Shown in pieces: positions 1 through 11,654 of a DNA stretch of 64,000 nt. A program made the translations under genes and the position numbers. A model generated the notes under the pieces. It saw only the letters and a list, made by a program, of their open reading frames with translations, did not search any database and was not told the DNA's origin. The number at the start of each line of letters is the position of its first letter. Position 1 is the stretch's first letter. This DNA is from Setomelanomma holmii (taxonomy: Eukaryota; Ascomycota; Dothideomycetes; Pleosporales; Phaeosphaeriaceae), in contig ML978205.1 in the NCBI GenBank assembly GCA_010015745.1, positions 1-64,000 on the forward strand. The letters are read 5' to 3'.

Positions 1-239
1 ATGCCATGACGGCGAAAGAGCTGCCTTGCTAGTCGGCAGAAAAGATGTGAGGTTAAACCTCAAAGGAGAGCGTAGTACGGCGGCAAATCAGCTCGTAACA
101 GCTCAAAGGCGTAGCCTTAATGTGAGATAGATCTCAGCAATGCGTGCGGCCACAGTGGGCTTGAGCAACGCACAGGATAATCGCAGTGACAACGACGTAT
201 ACAATAACGTGCGTGATGCGATGCAAAAGAGTGAACAAT

Positions 240-1719
240 CTTATTTGAGTATCGCAGCGTAGTGCGGGGATACCGGGCTCATAACTGTAACGGTACAAAA
301 AGGCCGACCTTCTCGCTCCTTGGCTTGAAGGTTGATATAGTCGATATTCTGACAATTAGTTTGAGTTCGTTTCGAACCTCTAAGTTGTTCTTGCAAGTCA
401 GTGTCATAGTCCAGTCAGTACTTGACCATCGCGGCAATTCCATCGCGTGGGGTGAACTATTCTAGGGCTTTGTCAGCGTGAACATAGTAGCAATTTTCTA
501 GTTCATGGCGTTGTTCACAAGCAGGGCATTTTCCGCCTCTAGCTGCTGCTGTACCCTCTGTTCAGGGCCGCTTGGATGTGGCTCTGTTGCCAATGCTTCG
601 TTAGTTACAGGGTCTTCCCCGGCTCCCCTTTGTAGTAGGAGCTAGTGATGCGTCATCAGTATTCGAGGCGTCCCTCTCATTACCCTAGGTGGTTTCACCA
701 CTCGCAGCGAAAGCTGACTTGTCTCCTGTAATGAAGGCGCCTCTCCGTTGCTTACCCTTTGTAGGGCGGGACAGAATTATAGACTCTCAGAAACGTTTCA
801 CTATATCTTTGCAAGTTATTGATTTTTCTCGCCATCTCTAGTCCTGAAATATTCTTATCTAGGTTTCTGCAACCTTCATTGTTGCTCTAAGGAAATCTTG
901 TATTGTGTCTTAGACATTCTGTACTTCACTGACGCCTTCTCGTTCAGCTTTAGTAGCAGCTTAGTTGTATTCGTCCAGCTATAATTCCTATTTGTTTGCT
1001 TAAAGTAGCCCTTTAAGAGCATTGTGGTATCGTACGCGCGCCTGTTGACGTTCTTCGTTAATATTGACGCCAACTGTATCTTAGAGGTTGATAACCCATT
1101 CGCAGAGTGATTTCTATAGTAACAAGCAGTTTCTAGCTAAGTGTGGGGATACAGTAGTTTAGAGGTATACCGTTGCCTTCTTAATAGCCGCTCGTTCCTT
1201 GTCAAACAGTCGTCCTTTCGTCTTGTATCCCTCTAGTCAGGTCTTAAACGCTTCTATATCCTCTTTGTAGGCCTTCATGCTAATAGCTGAGAGGTCTGAT
1301 AGGTTGCTTGGCAGAAGTGGTAGGCCATTTTCATCGTTTCTGAGAGTGTTTCGTCTCTCATACATCTCAATATCTGGTTCGTTTGGTAGGACTGGTTCAG
1401 CCCTAGGTTGCTTAGTATTCTTTAGATCGACAAGGTCCTAAACCTAGAGAGATAAGAGCCAGTTTTCCAGCTGTTAGATCCACGCGGTCTAGTTAGTGTA
1501 ACCTGACAGGATTACGGTTCTATTGTAGGAGGTAGATAGCAACATGTTAGTGATTGTAATTAAGGCAGTAAGACTCTTAATTGTCGAATATAATGATGTA
1601 TTCACGTATATCGTCAGTAGGATTAATCTTGTAATTATTAGAAAAATGATTGTTGATTGTGTCTTCTTCTGCTCAGTTGTCCTAGGTTCTTTTGCGCCAA
1701 TTAGCGTGTTTCGTCCCAA
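240..1719 (-). mobile_element. RIP-mutated relic of a Ty1/copia retrotransposon gag region
   Basis: Reading the minus strand in a single frame from 1719 down to about 240 gives a recognisable copia Gag broken by about 22 stop codons. The N-terminal part reads SGYTN(W)TAWI(Q)QLENW, where bracketed residues are now stops. A zinc knuckle of the form CPACEQRHELENC lies at 490-528 on the complement, followed by CYYV. About 18 of the stops are TAG or TAA, where homologous logic expects Trp (TGG) or Gln (CAA/CAG). TGG to TAG and CAA to TAA are what repeat-induced point mutation makes (CpA to TpA on either strand). The frame runs through with few or no indels, so decay was by substitution. No protease, integrase, reverse transcriptase or LTR was found here; pol may lie outside the window or be lost. 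It is not expected to be functional. The family is a confident call; the exact ends are not. Confidence 0.85.
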
Positions 1720-2947
1720 GGCCCCTGTTTGATGAGACTGATCTGGCCTTAATGCGCTCGCTATCTAATAACTAGCCGTGCATCTGACACTTGTACTGTG
1801 GCTTATCGTTCGAGAGGTAGCCTTCTATCTGACAGATGGAAAGGTCCCATCTGATTTAATTCGTACTTCGACACATGCGAATCTCTACTTTCGGTGTATC
1901 GATGGCAACACGGACGCCGTCGACAGATATGCGCACCAGGAACTATGACGATGCCGGCTTCGAAGAAGAGGAGGAAAAAGAGGCCAACAAGATTTTGGCA
2001 CGACCCAAAGGAAGAGGTAGGACCCCCAGACGTCGTAGTTTGGTGCGACGAGACCGAATGGACAGTAAGAGCTGAGGACATACCCCATGATCTTGCCTTG
2101 ACTGAGCACCACATCATCTTCTGGAGCTTTGTTGTACGACATCCTCTTTGAGCCAGAAATCGCCACCGCTATACTCGCGAGTGGAGAGCGCATATCAGGA
2201 GATTTGATCATTGGTACCGACGACGTCTTCTCTCAGGCCCGCAACAAGGTTGGAGGAGGTCACATGAAGCCTTTCTGTCAATGGGACCAGGAATGGAACA
2301 TGTGTGAATCGTGTTGTATTGGTTCTATGGAAGGAGCGAGCTATGTACGAAGGCACGAGCTGGGTGCCAAGCCCAGAACGTACTAGCGCGAGAGGGAAGA
2401 TGGGATGAAAACCTGGGGCCAAACACTAGAGGGCTACGGTATATCACCGTGCCTGACAGTATTTGCTTCACCCGAGACTCAATATTCTCTCGAAGTACCG
2501 AACCAAATAAGCAAAGGTATTCGTCCAATCCCAAGTGCATTGTTGCTATCCTCCAGTTCCGAAGCAAACTGTAGGCAAGCATGATCAACCAGTTTGTGCT
2601 CAGCGATTGAAACTCTCCTCAAGCCCATAGCATCACTAGAGCATACTTGGCTGCGAGGTTACAACTTCGGAGCATCAATCCCTTCGACGGAGCGTTCGCC
2701 TTCATTATTCCGAGCTTGTGAAGCGCGCTCGTACATATAGATCCGAAGTGTCGGGAAGTTGGCGCCTTCCAAGGACGGCACTTCCCCACACTCACTCTAC
2801 CGGTAATTCCCCGCATTACCGGTACGCAGCTCATACCAAACACGCCCGCATATCATCCGACCTGCGCCCACATCTGCGCCCGCACTTCCAGACTTCGAAT
2901 CATCCCGTCATCAGCCTACCTATCGCCAACGCAGATAATGAATTCAG
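1720..2947. other. Gene-poor spacer between the copia relic and the dual zinc-finger gene
   Basis: About 1.2 kb without a credible intact gene. It contains the short flavin-monooxygenase-like scrap annotated separately at 2129-2386. Open frames on both strands are short and overlap each other. The part next to 2947 is the presumed promoter and leader of the downstream transcription factor; no clear TATA box was seen. Confidence 0.5.
2129..2386 (+). pseudogene. Possible fragment of an FAD-dependent monooxygenase
   Basis: A short open stretch contains GERISGDLIIGTDDVFSQAR. This resembles the conserved segment of salicylate-hydroxylase-like flavoprotein monooxygenases, in which a Gly-Asp-Leu-Ile-Ile-Gly-Ala/Thr-Asp-Gly-Val motif is followed by Ser and Arg. 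The Gly after the second Asp is here Asp, which would be unusual in an active enzyme. Neither the N-terminal GxGxxG dinucleotide-binding motif nor a C-terminal domain could be found in nearby frames. It sits beside a RIP-mutated transposon. The similarity rests on one motif, so the call is tentative. Confidence 0.3.
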
Positions 2948-5900
2948 ATGTCGGCCGATACTACTACAACAGCGAGTGCTGCGGCAGGGGCACTCGTGAC
3001 TTTAGGTATCGAGGATAGCGGGCATATAGGCCAACTGCCATCAGATGCCAGACCGTCGCAGCTGGTCACTACAGACCATGCCATTGCACCTCCGCGACCA
3101 CGTGCACCATTTGCGTGCAATGTCTGCAAGCGTTGCTACTTCAGGGTGGATCATCTCGCTCGTCATTACCGCTCCCGTAAGTGCAACATCTCCATGATTC
3201 ATTCAAGATTGATCGTGATCCAACAATAATTCTGCTGTTACTGCTCTTCAATCCCACGGTGTTGCCCTCTGACGTGGCAGATTCGCACTCGCCTCGATCG
3301 TTGTTCCCCATGATTCGATGATCTCATTTAAGCTTTCGCTGCAGATACACAAGAGAGACCCTTCCCTTGCGAAGTGTGTGGCAAAGAATTCTCCAGAGCG
3401 TAAGACTGCCCATTCTGGCTCAGAAGCGTTCCCGTAGCTCATTTTCTCACGTGAGAACAGTGATATGCTCAAAAGACACGCTACCGGCCATTCAGATGGA
3501 ACCAACAAGCGCAAGCGAAAGTCTTCGCCGAGTAAGAGAGCGTTTGTCGCTTGTATTGGATGTTCGTTGGTCAAACTCAAATGCGGAAACGAAAAGCCTT
3601 GTTGCAGATGTTTGAAAAAGGGCATGGACTGTATACCGACAATACCAAGCAGTCGTTCTCCTCACGACAAGGTCAGCAGCCGCCTCAATATCTCAAGTCT
3701 TCCATGCTAGGTACAAATATCAACGTGCCAGTCACTACGGAGCATATTGAGCTTAATCAGCACCCACTGCAACGTCCACAACAACAATCATCACAAGATC
3801 GGACACCGCCTTTCCAGCATCAACAACAGCAGCAAGACTGGTCGCTTCATCGGTTACCTTCTTTAAAGGGTTTACAACAAGATCAAGTTCCGTCAGAGTA
3901 TTCAGAGCAAGCATCTGATAGTGTTGGAGGCACGCTACAACTAGGTTTCTTCGCAGAGGAGGGGAACACAGTCGAGTTAGCATTTCCCGATACATTATCC
4001 CTCGACAACGTATCACTTGAAGACTTCTTGGCAAACATCACAATGCCTATCACTCCCAGCGATGTCGCCTCAAGCGCTGTCGCTGCAGATTTATCGAATG
4101 CGCGTCTGCGAGACATCTTCAATTTTGGCAATGACGCCGATATTGGTTCAGCCGATCTCGACTTTGGACTTCTCGACTCCTACACAACATCCGCAGTCTA
4201 CACCTACAACCAAATCACGGCAGACAGCACTCTCAACCCTCCTTCGCGTGCGGAAGGTGAAAGCAGACCTGAGGTTAGTTCCTTTACCGTAGAGGCCTTC
4301 CAGCGATCCTTGTGGCGTTGGCAGCCCGGCGTCTCCGACAAAGCTCACGACGAGCAAATGAGTTTATCACTGCCGCACGATATCAACGCCTCTAGTACGC
4401 GAAGAGTCAGACCATTCGGAGAAGCTTTGGCGCAATCTGCTCGCGACAAGATATTAGCAATGCTGTTCAACAATTGCGAGCAAGATGCCTTTTCACACAT
4501 AATCTCTCAATTTCCATCTGTTGAGGCTTTGAATTCTCTAATGCAGGAATTTCTCTCGATTCACGACTCAACTACAGACTCGTTTCTTCACGTCTCTACC
4601 TTTCAGCCTCAACACATGCGTTCGGAACTCCTCACCATGGCTGTGTCTTATGGAGCTGTGTGCAGCACCATACCAGTAGTCCGCAGACTTGGATTTGCGC
4701 TTCAGGAAGTCGTGCGACTGTCCCTACCCAAAGCTGTATGCTCATCCCGATTTCTCCATGACTCTTGCTAATTGAACCAGTTTGAGAAGAACAATAGCAT
4801 GACCCGCAATCTGCAACTACACCAGGCCAATATACTCCAGCTTCAAGTTGGGTTGTGGAGCGGTCATAAGCGTAAGATGGAAATTGCGGAAAGCCATGGG
4901 CTACCATTTGTCACTGGGAGTTCACTAAAGCTACGACACTCCATCGTGAACTCGCTACTGACCTGTGCAAGATGCTCCGCCGCTCCGACAGGTTTAAATG
5001 GCTTAGAAAGCCACCCACGGCTCCTACCGTTGACGACTCTCAAGATGCACTCGACGAGAAGTGGCAGGCTTGGGCTGTTGCTGAGAGTTGGAAGCGGTAA
5101 ATACACCAAAACATCGTCGTTCAAGCACAAATGCTAAGGCGCGCGGAGCACAGATTAGCATATTTCATTACGAAATATGATTCTCAGGTGTCCATGTCAT
5201 TTCACGTGCCTCCTTTGATCGCTTACGGAGAAATTTCACTTGACCTTCCAGAGACGTCAAAATTATGGAAGGCTGGAAGTACGTGCGCTTGGAGAGACGA
5301 ATACCTGAACATAAGTTCTGCCACGAAGAAGAAGAAGAAACCTGCGCCTGCTGCTTGTCGGCAAGATGCGCAGAAGATGCTTGAAGCACAAGACAGCATT
5401 GATCTTATTTTCGCCGTCGACATCGCACTGAGTTTCTTTTGGAGACTCATTTGGGATGCTCGGCAGCTTCAGGCGGCGACAAAACAATATAGCGGACCTT
5501 CGAATATGGTGTCGTTGATGTCCGGCCACTGGCAACACGAGGTGCACCAGACTCTCGACAACTTCTGCATGGTAGTTGCAGAAGCACCAGAGATATCTGC
5601 AGCCACACAAATCGTACACGAGCACTTGTTGCTGAACTTGTATGTGTCCTTTGAAGAGCTCTCTCTATTCGCAGGCAAGGAGGGCCATCAAGAGGCACGG
5701 CGCATTTTACCCTCTCTCATGCACTGGGCCGAAAGCCGGAATGCGCGCCAAGCACTTTGGCACGCTGGTCAAGTCCTGCGAGAAGCCACAGCCTTCACTC
5801 CCATTGCGCTGCAGGACTTTTACGCAATATCGCTCTACCATGCTGGCTTAACCCTTTGGGCATATGGTATCCTCACGCAAAGACTTCACCGCACGAAGAA

Positions 5901-6231
5901 GCCGTGCGGTCGAGATTATGATCGCCGAGGGATAACATCAGATGAACTTGATATCGTCTTTCTCGACAAAGCTGAGACAGGAGAAAAGCAAAAGTTTATC
6001 GCCTTAAACCGAGGGAATCCCGCCATCACGAAGCGAGACAATTCAGCATCCGTTGACAGATCCTCCCTGGAAGCTGTGTCTCTGAATGATCCGAAGAGAG
6101 TCATGGAAACTGTCGTCGGCGTGTTGCAATTCAATCACCGTGCGCATACCGTACCGCCACTTGTGGAAAATCTGACACGTCTTATGGACGATCTGAGTAG
6201 AGTAGCAAACAAGGTCACGGCGAAAGGTTAA
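2948..6231 (+). CDS. Transcription factor with two C2H2 fingers plus a Zn2Cys6 cluster
   Basis: Predicted exons are 2948-3176, 3345-3399, 3461-3671, 3761-4735, 4781-4909, 4972-5096 and 5139-6231, giving 938 residues. The two introns inside the C2H2 region restore CNVCKRCYFRVDHLARHYRSH and then PFPCEVCGKEF with HATGH. The Zn2Cys6 cluster starts at ACIGCSLVKLKCG, and its last cysteine is in KKGMDC. A Gln-rich linker follows. The C-terminal half, with LWSGHKRKMEIAES and later helices, matches the fungal-specific transcription factor domain (middle homology region). The family acts in the nucleus on carbon, stress or metabolite genes; the target is unknown. The third intron (3672-3760) is the least certain: it was chosen because it corrects the frame, and other acceptors are possible. 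The start ATG at 2948 gives the first finger a normal N-terminal leader of about 56 residues. Confidence 0.85.
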
Positions 6232-7969
6232 CATTACATCACTGTGAAATGGAAAGTGTCCGTCGGGGTGTGTGCACCCGCCTGGGAGGACACTTGCCCC
6301 AGGTTCCGTCCTTTCTCTTTCCTCGCGATCTGCCTGATTGGGACTAGTGCTTAACCTCAGAGTCAGAGCGCTCACGCCTGCCTACTTAAATAGCTCTTCC
6401 TCATAGATTCAATACGACACGATTCTTCTCAACCTTGCCCCATTGACAGAAAGCGTTGCTACACATATGATTTACAGATGGCTATGCTCAAAATAGCAGG
6501 CCTCAACTTCGGCACAAAGCACCGCTCTGTGCAACCAACCATTTTCTTGAACCTAAGGTTGTTTGCGCTCGCATGCAGGTAAGCTCGATTTCTTATCAGC
6601 ATGCAGCTAGAGTGTTCGGTTTCAGACCTGCAGTTTGCATTCTACAGCTGTTATCGATATTGGTCGGATAATTGATTGCTCTGCATATGCTAAGCGCTGC
6701 TATATTGTGAAAGTGCGAGACGAGATCAGATTCTCCGCGAAAATTGTTTCTGTTGAAGTGCCTGGTTTGAGGCTTCAAGGAGGAACGGCTCTGCGAATTC
6801 GGTAGCAAAGAAGGTAACATTATTAGGCTCGCTTGACTGAGGAGATCACTGTCAAGCCACGGCTCGCTACCGGTGTGACGTCTGCCGGGCACGGGAAAAG
6901 ACCCCAGATTGCAGGCTGCAGCTCCGAAATTTGAACGCCACTGTGAACGCCTGAAATGCGAAAGTGACAACTGAACACCGTCATGACGTTCGAAAGTCCA
7001 GAACTCATAGGCAACGGCTGCCGGACGATCCAATGACGATCACATTCATTTCACAAAAAGATTTCCAAGGTCCCCTCTCCTCTCATTCAACGTGCATACA
7101 AACTGCAGAATCTTATCAGCCCATCAAGCGAAAATCACAAACATCACGAACCAAGAACCCGACCCGCCAAACAAAAGAGCGATACGTTTCAAAACTCCAA
7201 ATAGCCTTTGAGTCCCCAAGCGATGCCGGCTGCAAGGTAATCTTAAGCAGGAGCAGTTAGCAACGTTTCGAAGATCAGCCACTCGTTTCTCGCATGCGGC
7301 GATCGCGCCCCTTAGCGCCCCGGGCCAGAAACAGCGCCAGGAACCGGACGTTTTTGTCCTATCGATAGCAGCACAACCACCAGGATTGATGCGCTGCACA
7401 AAGAGACAAACAACAGCTGCGCTTGGTTTGTTTCGTTTCGCTTGGTATGGCGATGAAGACATGTGCTTTGTTGTCGCGATGAAACTCTTGAATACTGGTC
7501 GTTGAAGAGGGCGTTGAACGTATTGGACCACCTGCATTCATCAAGCCCCTGACAAGACCAACACTCCGTCCGTCGACTGCGCGCGGCTCGCACCTGGCTC
7601 AGATCCCGCGCGCGGCAACGACCCCACTTGTCAGACTTGGGAAACTCTGCAGGCCTGGGCTTGATCCTTTTCTTATGAACGGTGCGCCTCGTTGCGCCCC
7701 CAAGGCTGCATGTAATTTTGACCGCAGTAGCGCCTGGCATATATGGGATGCCTCGCTGCCCGCTCCTATGGACCTTCTGGCTTGACTGATTTGACTTGAC
7801 TTCGCGACGCTCGACAGCTGCTTTTCGGGTACAGGAATACCTTTCATTCTTTTGGGTAGTTTCGTACATACGCTCCTTTGATCAGAGTCTGAGACTCTCA
7901 TTGCCTTCCTTTACTATCCCAAAATCTCTCTCCCTTCACAATTATACACATTGAAATCCTTCAGTCATC
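6232..7969. other. Spacer and promoter region upstream of the DUF1996 gene
   Basis: About 1.7 kb with no recognisable gene. Several overlapping open frames exist (for example around 7312-7869 on the minus strand), but their translations are low-complexity and unlike any family. The last 60 bases before 7970 are a pyrimidine-rich leader (CTCTCTCCCTTCAC and neighbours), typical of highly expressed fungal genes. Confidence 0.5.
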
Positions 7970-9580
7970 ATGCATACCACCATCCTTGCCCTCACGGCCA
8001 GCCTAGCAGCCACATCCACGGCCTTCACCTGCACCGGAAACTACTTCAGCTTCTTCAACCGCGACGGCAACGCCCTCAGTTACCAGCGCATTGATCCCGC
8101 GCTCTTCCCCGGCACGCAATCGCCTCATCTGCATTCCTTCGACGGCGGCAACGGTCTCAGTGCAAGCACCGACTTCGCCGCTACACAAGACGCATCCTGC
8201 AGCACAGCGCGTGTGAAAACAGATAAGAGTCTCTACTGGCGCCCTGCGCTTTTCTGGAACGGCAATGGAACCGGCTTTCACCGCGTGCCCGAAAAATCCA
8301 CCAAGATCTACTACAAATTCGGCGACGGCGACAAATGGGCCAACGTGACCGGCTTTCCCGACAACTTCAACATGATTGCCGGAAGCCCCATGAAACGCTC
8401 CGACGGCGACAATCCAGCCGGCGTCCGCTGGGGCTGCCATCAACCCGACGGGCGCTCCGATCCGCTATTCGCCAACGGATTTCCCACAGGTTTCCAGTCT
8501 TGCAAGTACGGCTTTGCATCTGAGGTTACGTTTCCCAGCTGCTGGAACGGTGAAAAGTTGGATCCCAAGAATCCGAATGCGCATATGGCATACCCCACAG
8601 GCTCGGGGAGTGTGGGCACAGACAACTGCCCTACGACCCATCGAGCAGCGCGCTTCCCGACGATTTTCATCGAGTTTTGGTATGATGTTAGTTCGTTTGA
8701 CGGGCAATACGCATCGGACAGTGTGCCGTGGGTGCTTTCCAATGGGGACCCTACCGGTTTCGGATTCCACGGCGACTTTTTGAACGGCTGGGAGAAGGGC
8801 GTGTTGGAAAAAGCGACTGCGCAGACAGGCGGGTGCAATTGCGGATGCGGATGTGGACAGACGGAGATTGAGCAGTGCTTTGGTGCTGAGAATGTGAACA
8901 AGGACGACGATACGGCTTTCGAGCAGTGCAGTGTCAGCGGTGGTTCGAGTGCGGATGCGGCGACTGTGTTTGACACACTGCCTGGGTGTAATCCGATTCA
9001 GTCGGGGCCGGCGGACGCGACGGCGGTTACTGGGCCGGGATGTGGTGCGACTCCTGCGCCGGGGACGGGAGGTGCGAAGACGTCGAGTTCTGCTTCTTCG
9101 CCGTCTGTCACGCCACCTGCGAAGGTCTCGTCCAAGGCTGGTTCTTCCTCCGCAGCAGACGCATACTCCTCCGCAGTCGTCCAGGACGAAACAAACACCA
9201 AGCCCTCGCTCAGCCTCAATCTCCCCAACAAAGGCAACGCAACACCCACTCCCACACCAGTGACTTCTTCTCAAGCCTATTCCGATATTCCCAAAGACGC
9301 TACAAAGCCAACTCCCTCCGCGTCCGCGGAGCCAGACACCCCCAAGGGCACCGTACCCGGCGTGTCCAGCGCCGCGCCCATCAAGCCATCTGGCGCTCCG
9401 TCAGGAGGCAAGACCGGCGAGTGCAAGGCACCTGTCTACGTGACTGTCACGCCGACCGTCTACGTGACCGCCGGCACGAACAGCACGGCTTGCGGTCTGG
9501 GCACGGTGACGAAGACGCTCACCCAGACTGCTACTGTTACGGTGGAGCCGGCTGGTGGATTTCAGTATGGGTCGTACTAA
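7970..9580 (+). CDS. Secreted DUF1996 domain protein
   Basis: An intronless frame of 536 residues. Residues 1 to about 18 form a signal peptide (hydrophobic run ending near TSTAFT). Residues about 20-260 carry the DUF1996 pattern: an early DP..FPG..SPHLH segment, YWRPALFWNGNGT, MIAGSP, RWGCHQ, FPSCWNG and HMAYP. A Cys-rich patch, GGCNCGCGCGQTEIEQCFG, follows. The last 200 residues are Ser/Thr/Pro/Ala-rich and likely O-glycosylated, ending in a VTVTPTVYVT / TVTKTLTQTATVTVEP tail like those of cell-wall or extracellular fungal proteins. No GPI signal was evident. The biochemical role of DUF1996 is not established. The start is preceded by CAGTCATC and the ORF has no upstream in-frame alternative that would keep the signal peptide. 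Confidence 0.9.
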   Translation: MHTTILALTASLAATSTAFTCTGNYFSFFNRDGNALSYQRIDPALFPGTQSPHLHSFDGGNGLSASTDFAATQDASCSTARVKTDKSLYWRPALFWNGNGTGFHRVPEKSTKIYYKFGDGDKWANVTGFPDNFNMIAGSPMKRSDGDNPAGVRWGCHQPDGRSDPLFANGFPTGFQSCKYGFASEVTFPSCWNGEKLDPKNPNAHMAYPTGSGSVGTDNCPTTHRAARFPTIFIEFWYDVSSFDGQYASDSVPWVLSNGDPTGFGFHGDFLNGWEKGVLEKATAQTGGCNCGCGCGQTEIEQCFGAENVNKDDDTAFEQCSVSGGSSADAATVFDTLPGCNPIQSGPADATAVTGPGCGATPAPGTGGAKTSSSASSPSVTPPAKVSSKAGSSSAADAYSSAVVQDETNTKPSLSLNLPNKGNATPTPTPVTSSQAYSDIPKDATKPTPSASAEPDTPKGTVPGVSSAAPIKPSGAPSGGKTGECKAPVYVTVTPTVYVTAGTNSTACGLGTVTKTLTQTATVTVEPAGGFQYGSY

Positions 9581-9995
9581 CACAGCACGGTTCGCGAGTC
9601 TGATTTAGGGATTTTGTTGTAACATTACGCTTTTGGAGGGATGGCTGGCGTTCTGTGTGAAAAGCACATATGTTCCTTGTATATATATACGAATGTTCAA
9701 ACAACCCGATATGGGCACTTTTTCCAATAATTGTCTCGTGCCCTTAGCATGGTGCTTTGTGATCTTAATTTCCGTAAGCGCGCAGAATTTCCTGATCACC
9801 AACGTGAGGACAGGTGAATATATGTAATGAAGCGCGCAAAGCTGAAGTGGTGAAATTCTTGAAGTCACTCTTTCATTCGGCCATCTGCTTCACTGCGATC
9901 TATCATGCTTCGTAAGACCTCTTGGTCATGTCTTTATCGTGGATCATCCCAGCATTCCGAGCAGGACACTGGCGCCGCGACATCTCACATACGCT
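9581..9995. other. Convergent 3' spacer
   Basis: Intergenic stretch between two convergent genes. It holds their 3' untranslated regions, with AT-rich TATATATATAC at about 9679-9690, and nothing else recognisable. Confidence 0.5.
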
Positions 9996-11654
9996 CTAGT
10001 AGACATAGAAGGTCTGCACCTCATCATCACTCTCCTTCAACTTCTTGTTCTTGCGCATAAACACAATCTTAGCAACCCAAGCGAATGCAAACGTCGCGAT
10101 CGAGAAGGCAGCAGACGAGCTAAGTGCAATGACGTAACGGGGTCCATCGGACTTGGGCCAGAGGTATGGGGTCCTGTAAACATCGTCAACACCCATATCG
10201 ATCGAAGCAATCAATTGCATAACTTACCAGATGAACGACGCATTCATGACTGTAGTCACGATACCGATCGCGACGGCCTTCTTTTCAGGTGTCTGACCAC
10301 AGTTCGAACCGCACCAACCCAGAATCAAGGAATTGACACCGTAGGTACCGATGGTGAAGATGACCATGGCAACGTAGCGACCCGCAACACCAATGGGTGC
10401 ACACGCGACCAAAAAGCCTACGACTGCGACACACTTGGAGATGGTGATATGCCACGTCCTTTCGTTGAACTTGCCGGATGACCATGACACTACGATTGTG
10501 ACAGCACCCGCGATGAGGTACGGAGGGCAGGTCAGTACAAGGGTGATTGTCTGGTTGAATCCAAGCGTTTGTACAACCGTCGGGAAGAAGTTCTTGAATC
10601 CTGAATGCGATATCAGTCTCCAATCGCAGAATCGGTGTAGTGGTGGAAGAACTTACCATTGGCTGCAAGATGCATGTGAGCCATCATAGCGAATATCCAG
10701 ACCATAGGGTCTTTGCCAGCCTGGCGGAAACCGACCCAGACAGACGTCTCGCCCTTGTTACCGACCGTATCGATCGCCATGCGGTTCGTGGCAAGGTCGC
10801 GCTCAGCCTGTGTAAGCCACCAGGTGTTGTGAGGGAAGTCCGGCAGGAGGAAGAAGCCGACGATGGCGATAAGGAATGTGACGATACCCTGCAGAATGAA
10901 GAGCCATCGCCATCCACTGATACCAGCAACATCGCCCAAGCCATGGAAAATACCCGCAGCGATCAGACCAGCAAAGGCAGTCGCTAGGATGTTTCCAGTG
11001 TACAGGATAGCAATGCGGGTAGCGACTTCCTTGCGCGTGTAGAACATTGACAGAAGATAGACCGCGCCGGGGTAGTACGGAGCCTCTGTCACGCCGAGGA
11101 AGAAGCGCGTGAGAAGCAGGCCCTTGAAGTCCTTGGACAGCGCGGTAAGAGCTGACACCACTGCCCAAAGCATCATACAGATGCCCATATACCGCGATGG
11201 ACGCGTTCGGTTGAGGAACATGTTCGAGGGTATCTGACCAAGCAGATACCCGGCAAACAGAATCGACACGCACGTCTGATACTGTGTGCTGGAAAGATTG
11301 AGGTCCTCCTCAAGATCGTCGAGACGGGCCAGGGCGATAGCATTCCGATCTGCTCCCGGTCAGGTTGCATGTCGCGACAACGGCTTTTGAAGCTTACCAA
11401 GATAGTTCAGCCAGTACATGGACCAGAGCATTGGCATGATCCAGCGGTCGAGCTTCTTCACAAGCGCAATTTCTCGAGGGTCGGTTTTCTGTGTCGCGGT
11501 CAATGGATGAGGGAAGGAGCACTCTGTCTGCTGTACAAACCTCATAAGCACCAGAGTAGTCAGTCTTCTCGATGACGGGAATTGGCTTCAGAATGCCCTC
11601 GTCCCTGGTCTCTTGTCTCTCGAGCATTTCGACATCATTCTTTTCGTTGCCCAT
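9996..11654 (-). CDS. MFS permease, anion:cation symporter (allantoate/nicotinate-type) family
   Basis: Five exons in transcription order (11654-11541, 11488-11398, 11349-10657, 10600-10228, 10173-9996) join in frame to 482 residues, the usual size. Features seen: a short hydrophilic N-terminus, then LDRWIMPMLWSMYWLNYLDR followed by NAIALARL (TM1, with the family's LNYLDRxNxxxA signature), YLLGQIPSN, TRFFLGVTEAPYYPGAVY with the RFxLGxxEA motif, and GWRWLFILQG. About 12 hydrophobic spans are present and the tail is cytosolic (KNKKLKESDDE). Members of this family, such as Dal5 and Tna1, carry organic anions including allantoate, nicotinate or pantothenate across the plasma membrane by proton symport. 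The actual substrate cannot be read from sequence. All splice sites are GT-AG and the phases agree, which supports an intact gene. Confidence 0.9.

Noticed and set aside
4772..5137. Apparent frameshift in the middle of the dual-finger transcription factor
   Set aside because: A 62-base intron (4910-4971) with a CTGAC branch site and a 42-base intron (5097-5138) restore one frame, so no lesion is needed.
7312..7869. 185-codon minus-strand open frame upstream of the DUF1996 gene
   Set aside because: Arg/Ser/Gln-rich translation without a motif, overlapped by other frames and lying in a promoter region.
9830..9870. Resemblance of GTGGTGAAATTCTTGAAG to a conserved 18S rRNA segment
   Set aside because: Only about 14 bases agree and no other rRNA-like sequence surrounds it; chance match.
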